DNA of 64,000 nt, from assembly GCA_020796225.1 (NCBI GenBank), contig CM036767.1, forward strand, positions 29,297,253 to 29,361,252, written 5' to 3'. Under the pieces are notes generated by a model. The model made no database searches and was not told the origin of the DNA. It was given only the letters and a program-made list of their open reading frames with translations. The translations under genes were made by a program, and so were the position numbers. Below are positions 21,201 through 30,240 of the stretch, in pieces. Numbering within the stretch: the stretch's first letter is position 1; every line of letters starts with the position of its first letter. This stretch comes from Arion vulgaris. Its lineage: Eukaryota; Mollusca; Gastropoda; Stylommatophora; Arionidae.

Positions 21201-22394
21201 TTTCCTCCAGTTTGATGAAGCAGCGATTTAGGAGTTTGAAATCAGACATTGTACAAGTAGAACTGGATGTTTGTTGGGCAGAATGAGAAGTTTATTCAAC
21301 CAGCGACATCAGCATGCATACCCTTCGGCATCTGCTGGGGAAGACTGAGCATCTATAAATCTGCATCTATGACATCTGTTTAGTAACTAATAACAAGATT
21401 GTAATTCATGTACAATTCATGCATCTGTGTAATACATTTCTATTGTTCTCTCCTCTGTATAGCACCTGCTGGAGGCTATCCCCGTAAGTATAAGTTATTA
21501 ACATTTACTTGTAGTTGTTAGGTTACTTTCATTAAACAGTTTCAGTTTGTTTGATTGTCTTTCTTCATCAATAGTCAGGGAACTGGGGTAATAAATTACA
21601 CCAAATGCAAAAAAAAAATGAAAATTGTGTAAGCTATGAAGACAGTTAAGTATTGTGAGAATATTTTATGACTACAGACATTCACATTTTGTTCCCATTG
21701 CTCTTCTCACTTATTTTTAATATACAATTTACTTCTTTGCAACAAAGCAAATCAAATAATAGGACAAATGGCGCCAATTTTAAAATGCAAAAATGTCACC
21801 ATGAACACAAAAAGAGCATTGTTCAATACAATCTTCCTTCCAACATTATACTATCAGTGCCAGATCTGGATTCTGACATTAAATGATAGAAGAAAACTAG
21901 TCACGACAGAGATGAAGTGTCTATGAAAAATGCTGGGAGTACCAAGAAGAGACTGGTTTAGAAATGAAGCATCAGGATAAAAGTGGGTCCAACATCAGTA
22001 CTGAATTTCATCAAGAAACAACAAATTAAATGGTTCGGCCACATAAGCAGATTACCAACAGCCGACGCGCCTCAAAGAGCAATGTTACTCCGATACAGTG
22101 GATACAAAGCAAAAGGCCATCCTCACAAAAGGTGGACCTTGGAGATAAAAGAGGCGATGAAAGACACTGTTTATGAAGCGCACAAAAAAAACTCGTTCTA
22201 GAAATCTCTTCTTATTCTGATGCTGTGAGGCAAAACAGGATCGGAGAAAAGAAAAAAAGACTAATATTTTATTCTATTGTTCTTTGAAACTATATTTCTC
22301 ATGATATTCTGTCTTATTGGTGTTGTGTTATGTTATGTTTAAACTTATTTTTCACTTATGCTCATAATTTTGTTCACTTTCAGAATACCGTTAA
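15102..22394 (+). CDS. PGY-rich repeat protein gene (5 coding exons, ~183 aa)
   Basis: Model: 15102-15206, 16967-16993, 17261-17648, 21463-21483, 22384-22394; the sum is 552 nt, or 183 codons plus TAA. All junctions are GT-AG and all phases match (0, 0, 1, 1). The protein starts MGKSSSSSSDSSDDEW, is acidic/Ser-rich and then Lys-rich, passes a His/Gly segment (RQGHHGHGGHGHHGG), then six 9-residue units of HVPGAYPGG type, then a Pro/Gly/Tyr tail ending YPQYR. There is no signal peptide or transmembrane helix. PGY repeats of this sort occur in annexin A7/A11 N-termini, in cephalopod rhodopsin tails and in phase-separating proteins, but no folded domain is attached, so I give no function. The His tract could bind metal (inference). 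Retroelement fragments fill introns 1, 3 and 4. Confidence 0.7.
15485..15725 (+). repeat. SINE B, full copy with TSD and (GAA)n tail
   Basis: The direct repeat ATGTGCTTAA (15475-15484 and 15726-15735) delimits 241 bp that end in a GAAGAAGA tail. This copy proves the orientation of the family: the 'catgtcatagagcgactgac' core is near the 5' side and the 'ggagcgtgtgaagaagaa' side is 3'. It lies in intron 1 of the PGY gene. Confidence 0.9.
15737..16090 (+). pseudogene. Family B LINE C-terminus and 3' end
   Basis: LNYIEKQRMKCFGYFKRM, TPGKKARGRRTKIRYMASQI, then the 3' UTR 'taacaacccagtaacagtgt' and an AGAAGAAGAAGAA tail (16074-16089). Parallel copy at 40110-40413. The tail matches the SINE B tail. 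Confidence 0.7.
16130..16670 (+). pseudogene. Jockey-like LINE RNase H / C-terminus
   Basis: LQWINAGYGIVGNKNATFLT (degenerate QWIPxHxGIxGNExAD block), then ETAQHILHVC, RIWPTKMAILPNI and the 3' end 'ggtgctgttatctggtcactg'. Confidence 0.65.
16967..16993 (+). CDS. PGY gene, 27-nt micro-exon
   Basis: The pyrimidine tract 'ttttcttctccag' precedes 27 nt encoding GKVPYGQLP, followed by the perfect donor gtaagt. Its length equals one 9-residue repeat unit of exon 3. Confidence 0.75.
17261..17648 (+). CDS. PGY gene, main repeat exon
   Basis: Acceptor 'attgtcctcag' at 17250-17260; donor CAAG|gtatgt after 17648. It is 388 nt and ends in phase 1. It encodes PWQGGPAWSPPYRQG, a His/Gly stretch, six 27-nt tandem units (17342-17503; four HVPGAYPGG, one HVPGGYPAG, one QVPGAYPNQ) and a PGY-rich remainder (YPGQQPGYGGQGVPPGQYG). 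Confidence 0.8.
17342..17503 (+). repeat. 27-bp coding minisatellite (6 units)
   Basis: Six in-frame 27-bp units coding HVPGAYPGG or close variants. Third-position changes between units show they are not all recent copies. Copy number could vary between individuals. Confidence 0.9.
17762..18050 (+). pseudogene. Jockey-like LINE C-terminal fragment (intron 3)
   Basis: Plus-strand reading gives CxC...SPEHILQNCPSL, IEIWPTETTLQNKLW and DEDFKCTALFM, the C-terminal zinc-knuckle and tail of RNase H-bearing LINEs. It matches the minus copy at 18961-19330. Confidence 0.7.
18127..18262 (+). repeat. SINE B, partial
   Basis: Matches SINE B from 'gcaggggctcgaaaggg' to 'agaaatcggatgtgctggcctact'. The 3' half with its (GAA)n tail is missing and LINE sequence follows. 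Confidence 0.7.
18270..18770 (+). pseudogene. Jockey-like LINE RNase H and C-terminal fragment
   Basis: Contains CRIPGNEIADRLAKEDAAG (the RNase H closing block), then CTCGQEPQTAKHMLEDC (zinc-knuckle block) and a basic tail. Frameshifts separate the parts. Confidence 0.75.
18835..18960 (-). repeat. SINE family 1, partial
   Basis: Reverse complement carries the 3' body of the family ('cttttgtg... caatgaagt' region and the 'gagttgcacaaagcacaaac' block). It ends abruptly at a minus-strand LINE fragment. Confidence 0.55.
18961..19745 (-). pseudogene. Jockey-like LINE: RNase H plus C-terminal zinc knuckle
   Basis: Read on the minus strand from right to left: TDGSATDTIRKGGSRIYITHP (RNase H start, about 19720), TNFRAEVTAPLQL, IFSDSRSVLQAI (about 19510), a degenerate GNEKADxLA block (about 19370) and CTCGAPKQYPEHIL (about 19110). 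Stops and shifts make it a pseudogene. The domain order identifies an RNase H-bearing non-LTR element. Confidence 0.8.
19741..19895 (-). repeat. SINE family 1, tRNA-related head
   Basis: The reverse complement reads 'gagtctttggcgaagtggttaag' (A box) and 'gtgagttcaaatcc' (B box). The 3' body is truncated. Confidence 0.7.
20059..21048 (-). mobile_element. piggyBac-like TTAA element (990 bp)
   Basis: Flanked by TTAA at 20055-20058 and 21049-21052. Both ends begin CCATTGG when read inward. A GATCATTTATGATC palindrome lies about 25 bp inside the right end. The minus strand holds a short acidic piece (CDKIDSNNSDYCPDKDTSDS) like a transposase N-terminus, but no catalytic domain remains. Located in intron 3 of the PGY gene. 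Confidence 0.7.
21060..21250 (-). other. Unassigned open segment with PIP-box-like end
   Basis: A minus-strand frame of 66 codons (21249 to 21049) ends ...ASLQPTISDYF, resembling a PCNA-interaction motif (QxxIxx[FY][FY]) and the C-termini of some pogo/Tigger-type transposases. It starts beside the TTAA element. I do not recognise the rest. Confidence 0.25.
21270..21400. repeat. Dispersed repeat C
   Basis: Shares 'cagcgacatcagcatgcata', 'ggggaagactgagca' and 'cagtttagtaactaataac'-type wording with 59240-59400. It lies just upstream of the 21-nt exon. Confidence 0.6.
21463..21483 (+). CDS. PGY gene, 21-nt micro-exon
   Basis: Acceptor 'ctcctctgtatag', 21 nt, donor gtaagt. Joined in phase 1 to exon 3 it reads (A)PAGGYP, in keeping with the preceding GAGGAPSGPFQG. 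Phase is preserved. Confidence 0.75.
21760..22265 (+). pseudogene. RTE-like LINE family A, C-terminal part (intron 4)
   Basis: Plus-strand reading: ...LRQMAPILKCKNVTMNTK-type region, CLXKMLGVPRRDW, VLNFIKKQQIKWFGHISRLPT, MLLRYSGYKAKG, RWTLEIKEAMKDTVYEAH. Frameshifted. Closest partners are at 13845 (minus) and 62235 (plus). Confidence 0.75.
22384..22394 (+). CDS. PGY gene, terminal exon and stop
   Basis: Acceptor 'gttcactttcag' ends at 22383. Joined in phase 1 it encodes QYR and TAA. The 3' UTR follows; no canonical AATAAA or ATTAAA occurs before 23061, so polyadenylation probably uses a variant signal or a site within the following 600 bp. Confidence 0.65.
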
Positions 22395-23026
22395 ATTGTG
22401 GAACTGTTTGAGAATGGGATGATGCAGTTATGCAACTAGTGATGGAATGATTTCTTGGATGGGATGTTTGTCTTGCTGTCTTTTCTCACTTGAACAACAA
22501 TTTCTGGATGTGTAAACATGCAGCATAATCTGATACACAAAATGGATTATTCTATGCAGATAATGTCAACATTTGTTTTGGGAATACTTTAAAGAATACT
22601 TTTTAAAAAAAGTTGTGAGTTTTATTTTATTTTTAAATACAGCCTTTATTTGAGATGAAATGTGTTTTAAATTTTTGCTATTATAGTACACATGAGTTAT
22701 CTATTCATGTTTGGCTGTATTCAATATTAATGTCTCTGGGTGTGGGTAGAGCTTTCAGCTTTGCATGCTGCTCATTAATTTCTAGTTTGGAGTTCACATA
22801 TAATTTCTACACATGACTATAAGCACATACTATTGGAACTGAAATCTTGTCTGTTTACCAGAAATATATGTTCTTCATTCATTAGTCCAATAATTTTTCC
22901 TTTTGCTTCCAAGATATATCATAGCATTATTATATTCTTTAGTGCACAACAAATAATGTATGCAGATTTGGTATTGTATGTTGGTTTTAATTATTAAGTT
23001 ATGTTTTAAATGTATATCTATATATA
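22395..23026 (+). other. 3' UTR / downstream region of the PGY gene
   Basis: AT-rich and free of recognisable transposon protein up to the MITE at 23027. The length is plausible for a 3' UTR, but the end is not defined by a canonical signal. Confidence 0.4.
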
Positions 23027-23797
23027 CAGGGTGTAACAAAAGTTCATTCTCTTTTGAAAAAATAAATTTATTTATAAAATTTTCCTTTTGTGTTTACATG
23101 AGAGCTCTGTATGCATTCTTCTAGTCTTAGGTTTACTGTATAATATTTTGTTCCCATTTCTCTTTATTATTTCCTGTTTTCAATTGTCTTGTGCCAAAGG
23201 TAACCGGTTCATTCCCATCAGGATATTTTTCCAGAGATCCCTGATCTCACTGTAGGTGAGATTGAGTTCCTAGTTCTATCGGAGACGGATGATAAAACGT
23301 TGGTCCAGTGTAAAATTTGAGCACGTAAAAATCCATTGACAGTTCAAAATCGAGAAGAACAAGCTGGAAAGCCGCTCTAACTCGGTCTAAATTCAATAGA
23401 AAAAAAACTGAAAATAAAATTTCTACAAAATATCTTCAAAAATTACATCGTGGACCCTCGTTGGTGCTACAGAGATCATATACTGCGGCTGAGATCTTCC
23501 TATGTAAGAAAGAGATCGGAGCACACATGGTTACCCACCAAAGGGCACTGATGATGATTCAATCAAGCGTCAAAAGTATTGGAGAATGGTATGATATGGG
23601 CCATCTTTTTTTTGGGTATACTTTCTTGTTCTAAAGTATAATAATGTTAGACAGCCATTAGCTCCAGACAGCAGTCAACTTCATCATAAGAACACATCTG
23701 ATGTTATAGTCAACAAAATAGCAATTCCAAAGAAGAGACAGGCATTACAAAAATATAAAACATTTGGTTCTATGAGAATTGACTTTTGTTATACACA
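23027..23797. mobile_element. mariner-type MITE (~770 bp) containing a SINE
   Basis: Left end 'tacagggtgtaacaaaagt' (23026-23045) pairs with the right end (complement of 'acttttgttatacacac', ending near 23797). An inner match (ttcattctc / gagaattga) extends the repeat to about 30 bp. TA-rich flanks fit TA target duplication. No transposase remains. A SINE A copy sits inside. Confidence 0.7.
23190..23575 (+). repeat. SINE A inside the MITE (5'-truncated)
   Basis: Begins in the B-box region ('ggtaaccggttcattccc'), continues with the shared body ('gtgagattgagttcctag', 'gaacaagctggaaagccgct', 'gagatcttcctatgtaagaaag') and ends in a TCAA-type tail near 23575. It postdates the MITE. Confidence 0.8.
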
Positions 23798-23967
23798 CAT
23801 ATATATGTATTTGATTGAATATTTAATTTACTGGTGATTTATAGAGAATGTTTTGTCATAAAATATAGACTCGCTGACGTTAAATGAATGTTTTGCTGTT
23901 AACTTGAACCAATTACATTAATCAGCAGTGAGATGTTTACCTTGTTCAATTCTTACTGCTAAATCTG

Positions 23968-24022
23968 CACCATCTTAGGTCACACATATTGTATAAGGTA
24001 TTATGTCTGACCTAAGATGGTG
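23968..24022. repeat. 15-bp perfect inverted repeat
   Basis: CACCATCTTAGGTCA (23968-23982) and its exact complement (24008-24022), separated by 25 nt. It can form a hairpin and lies directly before the minisatellite. Confidence 0.85.
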
Positions 24023-24040
24023 GGAGAGAAAACAAACAAT

Positions 24041-24230
24041 ACATACATTTGAGTGATGAGAGCAGGGGAAAACTACATACACTTGAGTGATGACAGCAGG
24101 GGAAACTGCATACACTTAAGTGATGAGAGCAGTGAAAATGCATACAATTGAGTTATGAGAGCAGGGAAAACTGCATACACTTGAGTAGTGAGAGCAGGGA
24201 ACTGCGTACACTTGAGTGATGAAAAACTGG
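24041..24230. repeat. Minisatellite, ~33-bp unit x 6
   Basis: Six imperfect direct copies of a 31-35 bp unit ('catacacttgagtgatgaga' followed by 'gcaggggaaaactg'). Unit lengths differ by small indels. Confidence 0.9.
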
Positions 24231-24254
24231 CGCACTATTTTTTCTAAAGTGAGA

Positions 24255-24495
24255 GAGATCAGTCTTCAGTTCTTCGAACGCTCCATATCAACCACTTGTT
24301 AAACCACTCTTTGTGATTTGTATGTGATCTGAGCCTAAGATCGATTGTGCGTTGTGCCAGTTATGCGCCTAAATCACTTTCGATTTCTGCGATGCTTTTT
24401 ATTTACTAGGGTCGCCTCCTACAATATGCCTTGTAGGTCGCAGTGTTACTAATTCTTTATTCCCTTGTGAACCCGGAAACACACCTACGAGTCTT
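24255..24495 (-). repeat. SINE B copy with internal deletion
   Basis: 'tcttcgaacgctccatatca' to 'cgatgctttttatttactag' and then, after a deletion, 'gtcgcctcctacaatatgcc' to the terminus 'cacacctacga'. Orientation is defined by the tail side (GAA-type) on the left. Confidence 0.75.
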
Positions 24496-24499
24496 CAAT

Positions 24500-24839
24500 T
24501 TATTTATTCAGATTGGTACACAGTGTATATTACTTGGAACAAATCAGTCATTGTTGGCTAGGATAATAACTAATGTGTATCACTAAACCATACCTAGAAA
24601 GTTGTTCCTTGGGACTTACAATGCAATATTTGACCTAGAGTTACGGAAATAAGCTGTGGTATATTTCCAAATGAACCATGGGTACCGATACACCATGTTA
24701 TCAGCCACATCGCAACAATTTCTATGATAGTGAAAACAACACTTAAACTACCTCCACAATGAGCATCCACAATGGACGTTTTCATCAGGGTTAAACTTCT
24801 CATGTAATATTTCTAAATTAGTTTACATTTACCACATGT
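24500..24839. other. Spacer, nothing recognised
   Basis: A minus-strand frame of 69 codons shows a hydrophobic stretch but no recognised family. Confidence 0.35.
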
Positions 24840-25123
24840 GAAATGAAATGCTTGAGGAAGGCAGTGGGGTCACCAGGAAAGATACACTATGAAACTAGGA
24901 CATCAGAAGCAGAGTGGGCATAACTTTGTGTGTCGAATACATTGAAAGACAACAAATACAATGGTTCTAACATGTAATGAGAACGGAATACAAAACAACC
25001 ACCAATAACTGCATACAGTAAAATTAGATCAGGTTATAGAACTAAGGGGAGAAAGAGATGTATAGACAACATCAAGGCTACACTAAATAAACACAGATGT
25101 AACACAACATGGGCGACTCAATG
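24840..25123 (+). pseudogene. LINE family B/A-like C-terminal fragment
   Basis: Plus-strand reading: EMKCLRKAVGSPGKIHYE, YIERQQIQWF-like segment, GKRCIDNIKATLNKHRC. It matches the copy at 44375-44735. Multiple stops. Confidence 0.6.
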
Positions 25124-25134
25124 TTAACTAGTAT

Positions 25135-25381
25135 TATTATTCTTCGAACGCTCCATATCAACCACTTGTTAACCACTCTGTGATCTGAGCAGTAAAGCGA
25201 TTGTACGCTGTGCCAGTTATGTGCCTAAAAGTAGGCCAACACATCCGATTTCTGCAATGCTTTTTATTTAATAGGGTAGCTTCACTAGGTCCTACATCAG
25301 TCGCCTCTTACGACATGCCTTGTGGGCCACAGTGGTACTATTCTTTGCTTTCCTTGTGGGCCCCGACATCACACAGGTGAT
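25135..25381 (-). repeat. SINE B, full copy with TSD
   Basis: Bounded by the 11-bp direct repeat TTAACTAGTAT (25124-25134 and 25382-25392). Contains 'cacttgttaaccactctgtg', 'tttctgcaatgctttttatt' and the core 'gtcgcctcttacgacatgcc'. The TATTATTC at its left end is the complement of the 3' tail. Confidence 0.9.
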
Positions 25382-25394
25382 TTAACTAGTATAA

Positions 25395-25665
25395 GATAGG
25401 TCATACTGATGTTATGAATATGTGACACCAGTAAAATGAGACATCCTGTAAGAGTGTCCAGCATACAGAGAATAAGGGAAACACACATGGCCAACCTTCA
25501 TGTCAAGACAAGCTTTATGGAGATGTACACAGACTATTTAAACACCAACTACTTTAGTAATATACAAGTTCATGTCTGAAAACATTGGAAGAGGAATTTA
25601 AACTACTGGTGCTGTGATCTGATGACTGACAGAAACCAAGACAGAAATAACTTTCAGAAAAAGCC
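25395..25665 (+). pseudogene. Jockey-like LINE 3' end
   Basis: Degenerate 'EHILQ..CPAYRE' zinc-knuckle region followed by the 3' UTR 'tggtgctgtgatctgatgac'. The same 3' end occurs at 16610-16640 and 61890-61920. Confidence 0.6.
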
Positions 25666-26024
25666 TTGGTTAAATAGTTAACCGGTTAATTCACATTTGG
25701 GTAACCAAGCGTTAATTGTAATTTGACTGTGTAAAACAATATATACAAAGACTGCTACAGTGCCAGTGACAAATTTATGTTTTGTTTCTCTTTCTGCTGA
25801 GCAAATAATAATAAATTAATATCCTTCTTTTACAACATTGCCAGTTGCTCCTGTAGGTGGGAGTATCTTTTACCTTGCCTGTGATAACTTCTTTGTTAAT
25901 GACATTTATATCAAATTTAGTATGAAATAGACAATTTTTTTTATTTGAAAAATATTACCAGTTAAAACTTATAAATAACTACATTTGTTTTTATTTTGTG
26001 GTTTTGTCTGTTTTGTCTTCTCGC

Positions 26025-27045
26025 TGTGGAATATTCTGAGATGCTATGGAATACCAGACAAAATAATAAACATTATTAAGAGCCTCTATGATGGTTCACA
26101 GTGTGCAGTTCACACTTGATGGTGGACACAGCGACTGGTTTATGGTTGAAACCGGAGTAAAGCAAGGCTGTATTCTATCTCCGCTATTGTTTGGAGTGGC
26201 TATTGGCTGGGTGATGCGAAACTGGCATCGATTGGGTAGAAAATAGTCAACTAGAAGATTTGGATTTTGCAGATATTGCCTTGTTAAGTAGAAAAAACCA
26301 AGATATGCAAAGAAAAACAGACAACTTGTCATCTATAGCATCAAAAGTTGGACTGCAGATAAGCTATGAAAAACAAATATAATGAAGACACCTATGGCAA
26401 GTAACGCAGATATCACCCTGGAATATAAAATGATAAAAATAACAGAGCAGTTCACCTATTTAGGTAACAATTTTGACTGCACAGGAAATGTTAAAAAGAA
26501 ATTATGATACGAATTGGCAAAGCAACATCAGCTTTTAAAAGTCTAAATAAAATATGGAACTGCAAGTTATATAGTATTAAATCTAAATGATTAATTTTCA
26601 ATTTAAATGTTGCATCAATCCTAACATGCAAGCTAGAGTTGGAAAAGGACTAAAGATATAGAAAGCAAGTTGAATGCATTTTAAAAACAGATGTCTGTGA
26701 AAAATAATGAATGTAATATGGAATGAATTCAGAAGTGATGAAATCAGAGAAATGTCTGGTCAACCACTAGTGACAACTGTTATAAGAAAGAGAAGATGGA
26801 CACACCTTGAGGAGAAATGATCAACGAATATCAAAGCAGGCATTGAAGTGGGATGCAAAGGATTCAAGAAAGAGAGGACAACCTAAGGAGACCCTGAAAC
26901 GAACTTTACTGAGAGAGGCAAGAAATATTGTTCTCAGTTCCATGGAGGAGATTGAGCGAGTTGACCAAGATAGAGCGGTATGGAGAAATTACTTGCAGGC
27001 CCTATGTAACGATAACGGTACGAGAGGAATTATTATTTGTTTTGT
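26025..27045 (+). pseudogene. RTE-like LINE, RT to C-terminus
   Basis: Plus-strand reading: GIPDKIINIIKSLYDGSQCAV (about 26055), TGVKQGCILSPLLFGVAIGWVM (about 26150), degenerate active-site region, IRIGKATSAFKSLNKIWN, and an open C-terminus RRNDQRISKQALKW ... RKRGQPKETLKRTLL ... VWRNYLQALCN. Several frameshifts and stops. Confidence 0.8.
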
Positions 27046-27189
27046 CTGTTTAAAAACAATATTTTTTATTAAGTAGTGGTACTAATAAAGAGCAGACCAG
27101 GACAAGCGAAAAATCATTCCTGAAGATGAGAAGCATTATCTGCAACAAGTCCTTGTCAATCCCGATCATAATGCGAGTTATTCAGAGCT

Positions 27190-27625
27190 ATTCAGAGCTA
27201 CATAGAACGTATACTGACATACGGATGCGAGTCATGGACAATGAACACACATAAAAAAATCTCTGAGGGCCACAGAAATGTGGTTTTATAGAAGAATGAT
27301 GAGAATCCCATGGACTGCTAAAATGAACAATGTTGAGGTGCTGAATGAGATCAAGACACAGAGAAAGCTTATCATCAATATAAGGAAGAGGCAGTCATCA
27401 TTTTTCGGGCATGTGATGAGAAGGGAGGTTTAGAACACATTGTGGCAACGGTAAAATCGAGAGTAGATGAGATAGGGGAAGACAGAGGCAGAAAATTTTT
27501 GATAGCCTGACTTCATGGCACGGTAGAGCGTCAACATCTGAGTTGATAGCAAACACCACCGACAGAGATTTGTGGAGATCCATGATCGCCTACGCCAGCC
27601 GGCACGGCACTTGATGATGATGATG
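27190..27625 (+). pseudogene. RTE-like LINE 3' region
   Basis: Plus-strand reading: RTYTDIRMRVMDNEHT-type LTYGCESWT block, WFYRRMMRIPWTAKMNN, QRKLIINIRKRQSSFFGHVMRR, then the 3' terminus 'gatcgcctacgccagccggc' and a GATGATGAT tail. Confidence 0.7.
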
Positions 27626-27889
27626 GTAGCTGTAGTTTTTAATGAAAAACTTATCACTGCGAATAAGTACTATCAAGACAAATACACAAGTAAAGAATCT
27701 GTTTTCGTACCATGTGGTATATTGGACAATACTGTGTTAGACCAGTATTTATCTTTTACCAACGGCTCACAATGGACCTGGTCAACGTTACAGACATCCT
27801 TTAGTTCCCAATGTTTCTGTTGTATCAAGTTGAGGTTGGGTCTACCTGAGAAGCCATTACAGTCTATGATGCAAGTGCACTAACCACTT
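27626..27889. other. Spacer with SINE-F-like end
   Basis: The right part ('gttgaggttgggtctacctgagaagcc') resembles the 'gggtgggtcgacctgagagcc' block at 45345; the rest is unassigned. Confidence 0.35.
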
Positions 27890-28710
27890 ACTTACTTTAC
27901 TTAATCCCGTCATGCCTAGTGACACATGGGGCTTCAGAAAGGACTTTCCATGCTCTCCTGTCCTGTGCAACCTTCAGCGCAGAGCCCCACGTCAGAGATG
28001 CGGTGTCCAGTTCCTCTTCCATCATGCGCCTCCATGTTGTCCGTGGTCTGCCTTTCTTTCTCTTTCCCTCTGGTGTCCAAGTGAGGGCTATCCTTGCAGG
28101 CATTTCTTGTCTCATTCTTATAACATGTCCGAGCCATTTCCATCTTCTCTTTTGAGTATGTCATTCATTGCCTCTTGTCTTGTATCTTGGAGTAGTTGGT
28201 TATTGGATATTTTTACTGGCCAAAAGATTCCACGATTCTGCGAAGACAAGAGTGGTGGAAAACTGACATCCTGCTAGTATCTCCTTTGGTCATCCTCCAA
28301 CACTCCGATCCGTAGAGCAAAACTGGCAAAACAATGCTTTTATAGAGTTTAAGCTTTGTGGTCCTATTGTAGATTTTGGACTTCCATACTGGTTTCATTC
28401 TGGCAAAAGCGGTTCTGGCCTTACTTAGATGTGATTTTATATCTTCCTCTGTGCCACCATTTAGTGTCAGTACGCTACCAAGATATGTAAACTGCTCAAC
28501 CCTTTCCAGTGTTTCATTTTCTAACATTACTGGTTGTTGGATTTCACTGTTTGTCATAATTTTTGTTTTTCCTGTGTTTGTTTTGAGGCCTACTGTCTTT
28601 GCCGTGCTGTGAAGTATTATACTTTTCTCTTGTATATGTTCATATTTGTGTGACACCAGGGCTATATCATCTGCAAAGTCCAGGTCCTCAAGCATATCGA
28701 AAGGGTCCAT
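27890..28710 (-). pseudogene. RTE-like LINE, RT active site to C-terminus
   Basis: Minus-strand reading begins MLEDLDFADDIALVSHKYEHIQ, which contains the FADD form of the RT active site (about 28670). It continues VEQFTYLGSVLTLNGGTEEDI, LPVLLYGSECWRMTKG, then after frameshifts ARIALTWTPEGKRKKGRPRTTW and ALKVAQDRRAWKVLSEAPC. Two to three frameshifts near 28160-28215 inactivate it. Confidence 0.85.
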
Positions 28711-28894
28711 CTTATTCCTCTTGGTGCTTGTTGTTTTATGGCATTTTTAGCACCCAGTCAATTAGCACTAACCACTGAGCAATCAGAATATCTGCTGCTG
28801 ATGATGAATGAGGATGGACAGAGTAAAAAAAAAAGTCTGCACTGTGTTTCAAGAGTGAGATATATAACCCAAACTTAATAGCACATAATCACTA

Positions 28895-29215
28895 TATGCC
28901 ATGTTGACTGGCATAGGTGATCATGAATCTGCACAAACGTCTGTTCAGGATATTTACTATCAGTTCAGACATTTAACTGTTTCCCTTTGTCTCTGTTTGT
29001 TTCCTGCCAGTCTTCTTATTTTGTCGTCACAATGTTACTGGGTTGTTGCCCAGTGTTATGGTTTCCTGTTTTTGTCTTGCGCTGCTGTAGTGGCTTGGGT
29101 GATAGTTATTTTTTTTGCTTTTGACAGGATTCTGCGATGCCATCTTTTTCGTAGTCTTCCTCTCATTTTCTTTCCTGATGTTCTGTTATAGATGACTGTA
29201 TACAGTGCAGTTTGG
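28895..29215 (-). pseudogene. LINE 3' ends (two fragments)
   Basis: 28895-28945 matches the terminus at 27560-27625 in reverse. 28990-29215 is the reverse of the family B 3' region seen at 15737-16090 ('ttgttacaaa..gggttgttg', 'gtcttgcgctgct'). Confidence 0.55.
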
Positions 29216-29374
29216 TTACATTTTTATTAAGTGGTCGACCCCCTTCATTCTTTGTTTCTCAATGTATCTGCGGCCAGATACTCTCTACTGGAAAATATCT
29301 GCATTTATGCTGAAAACATGCTTGGTCTCAGGATCATATTTCACATTGGGAGCCTGATCAAACCATTTACTTTG

Positions 29375-29545
29375 AGTTCAGAAGATCGTGGGATGTAATC
29401 TGGGCCTGTTTAGTTCACGAGTTAATCTTTTCCTGAGATTTCTAGGATTTGCAGAGTTCATGCAATACTCTCGGCAGGTGGCGTGTAATGTCTGTGGAAA
29501 GGGATGTCTAATGTGTAAGTCAAAGACAATGAAGTAAATCCTTCT
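29375..29545 (+). repeat. SINE family 1, partial
   Basis: Contains the body block 'gcaatactctcggcaggtgg' and the end 'gacaatgaagtaaatccttc'. The tRNA-like head is degraded. Confidence 0.65.
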
Positions 29546-29924
29546 CCTGTAAACATTTTAAAACTTATTTCTTTCTTCACCCTCAGATGTCAGAGCACAA
29601 GAAAACTTGTATTATTTAATAGCTATATTTGCAGTTCTGTATATTATTGACCACATCAGCCATTGGTCAGAGAAAGGATACAATCCTAACACTGTATTCC
29701 TCAATATAGCCCATGATAGGACAATGGTTTCTTTTCTTACTTTCTCATCATGTAGCATGTCCTCTGCAGAACATTTCTCTCATCACTACCCACCTGAAAG
29801 ACTTATTACTTGCCAGTTCTCCAACCTTCATTGCTATGTTCAAGGTTTCCTTAATGTCTTGTTGACACAAGCATCTTGAAAGTTATGCTGCCATTCTGAA
29901 ACAAAGTAAGGGTCAGTTTAAGTT
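29546..29924. other. Spacer, weak LINE similarity
   Basis: A plus-strand frame of 90 codons lacks a recognised domain. Probably antisense of LINE material; unassigned. Confidence 0.3.
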
Positions 29925-30240
29925 TTGAATATCTTCATTGCACTCCGGACATGTCCATAGATGCTCTGATCTTTTCAATATCTCCAACAGTGTCCAGCGA
30001 CTAACCGTATCAGTTCGATCTTGATTGATGAGTCTACTCGTATGTTTGTTGTGCTGCTATTTTCTAGCCACTGCAATCTTTAATGCAAGCTCTTACTTTC
30101 TAATTGTTAACATGGCTTTGTTTAGAAGAAAGTCCTCTTTGCTGCTTATGAGGGCGTACAGAATGTCAGATCTATCCATTGGCTGACCCCCGATATAGTG
30201 GCAGAGCCAGTCAGCCTGTCTGCCATCAACATCCTAACTT
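29925..30240 (-). pseudogene. LINE fragment shared with 56050-56330
   Basis: The segments share 'gaatatcttcattgcact', 'acatgtccata', 'caatatctccaacag' and 'ttgattgatgagtc'. On the minus strand this resembles the Cys/His-rich C-terminal region of an RNase H LINE. Confidence 0.45.

Noticed and set aside
21049..21249. Minus-strand PIP-box-like C-terminus (QPTISDYF) as a replication-protein exon
   Set aside because: Single short motif without a domain; pogo/Tigger-type transposases have similar ends. Kept only as a low-confidence feature.
24594..24803. Minus-strand frame with a hydrophobic stretch as a membrane protein exon
   Set aside because: No acceptor or donor in phase and no partner exon; chance frame.
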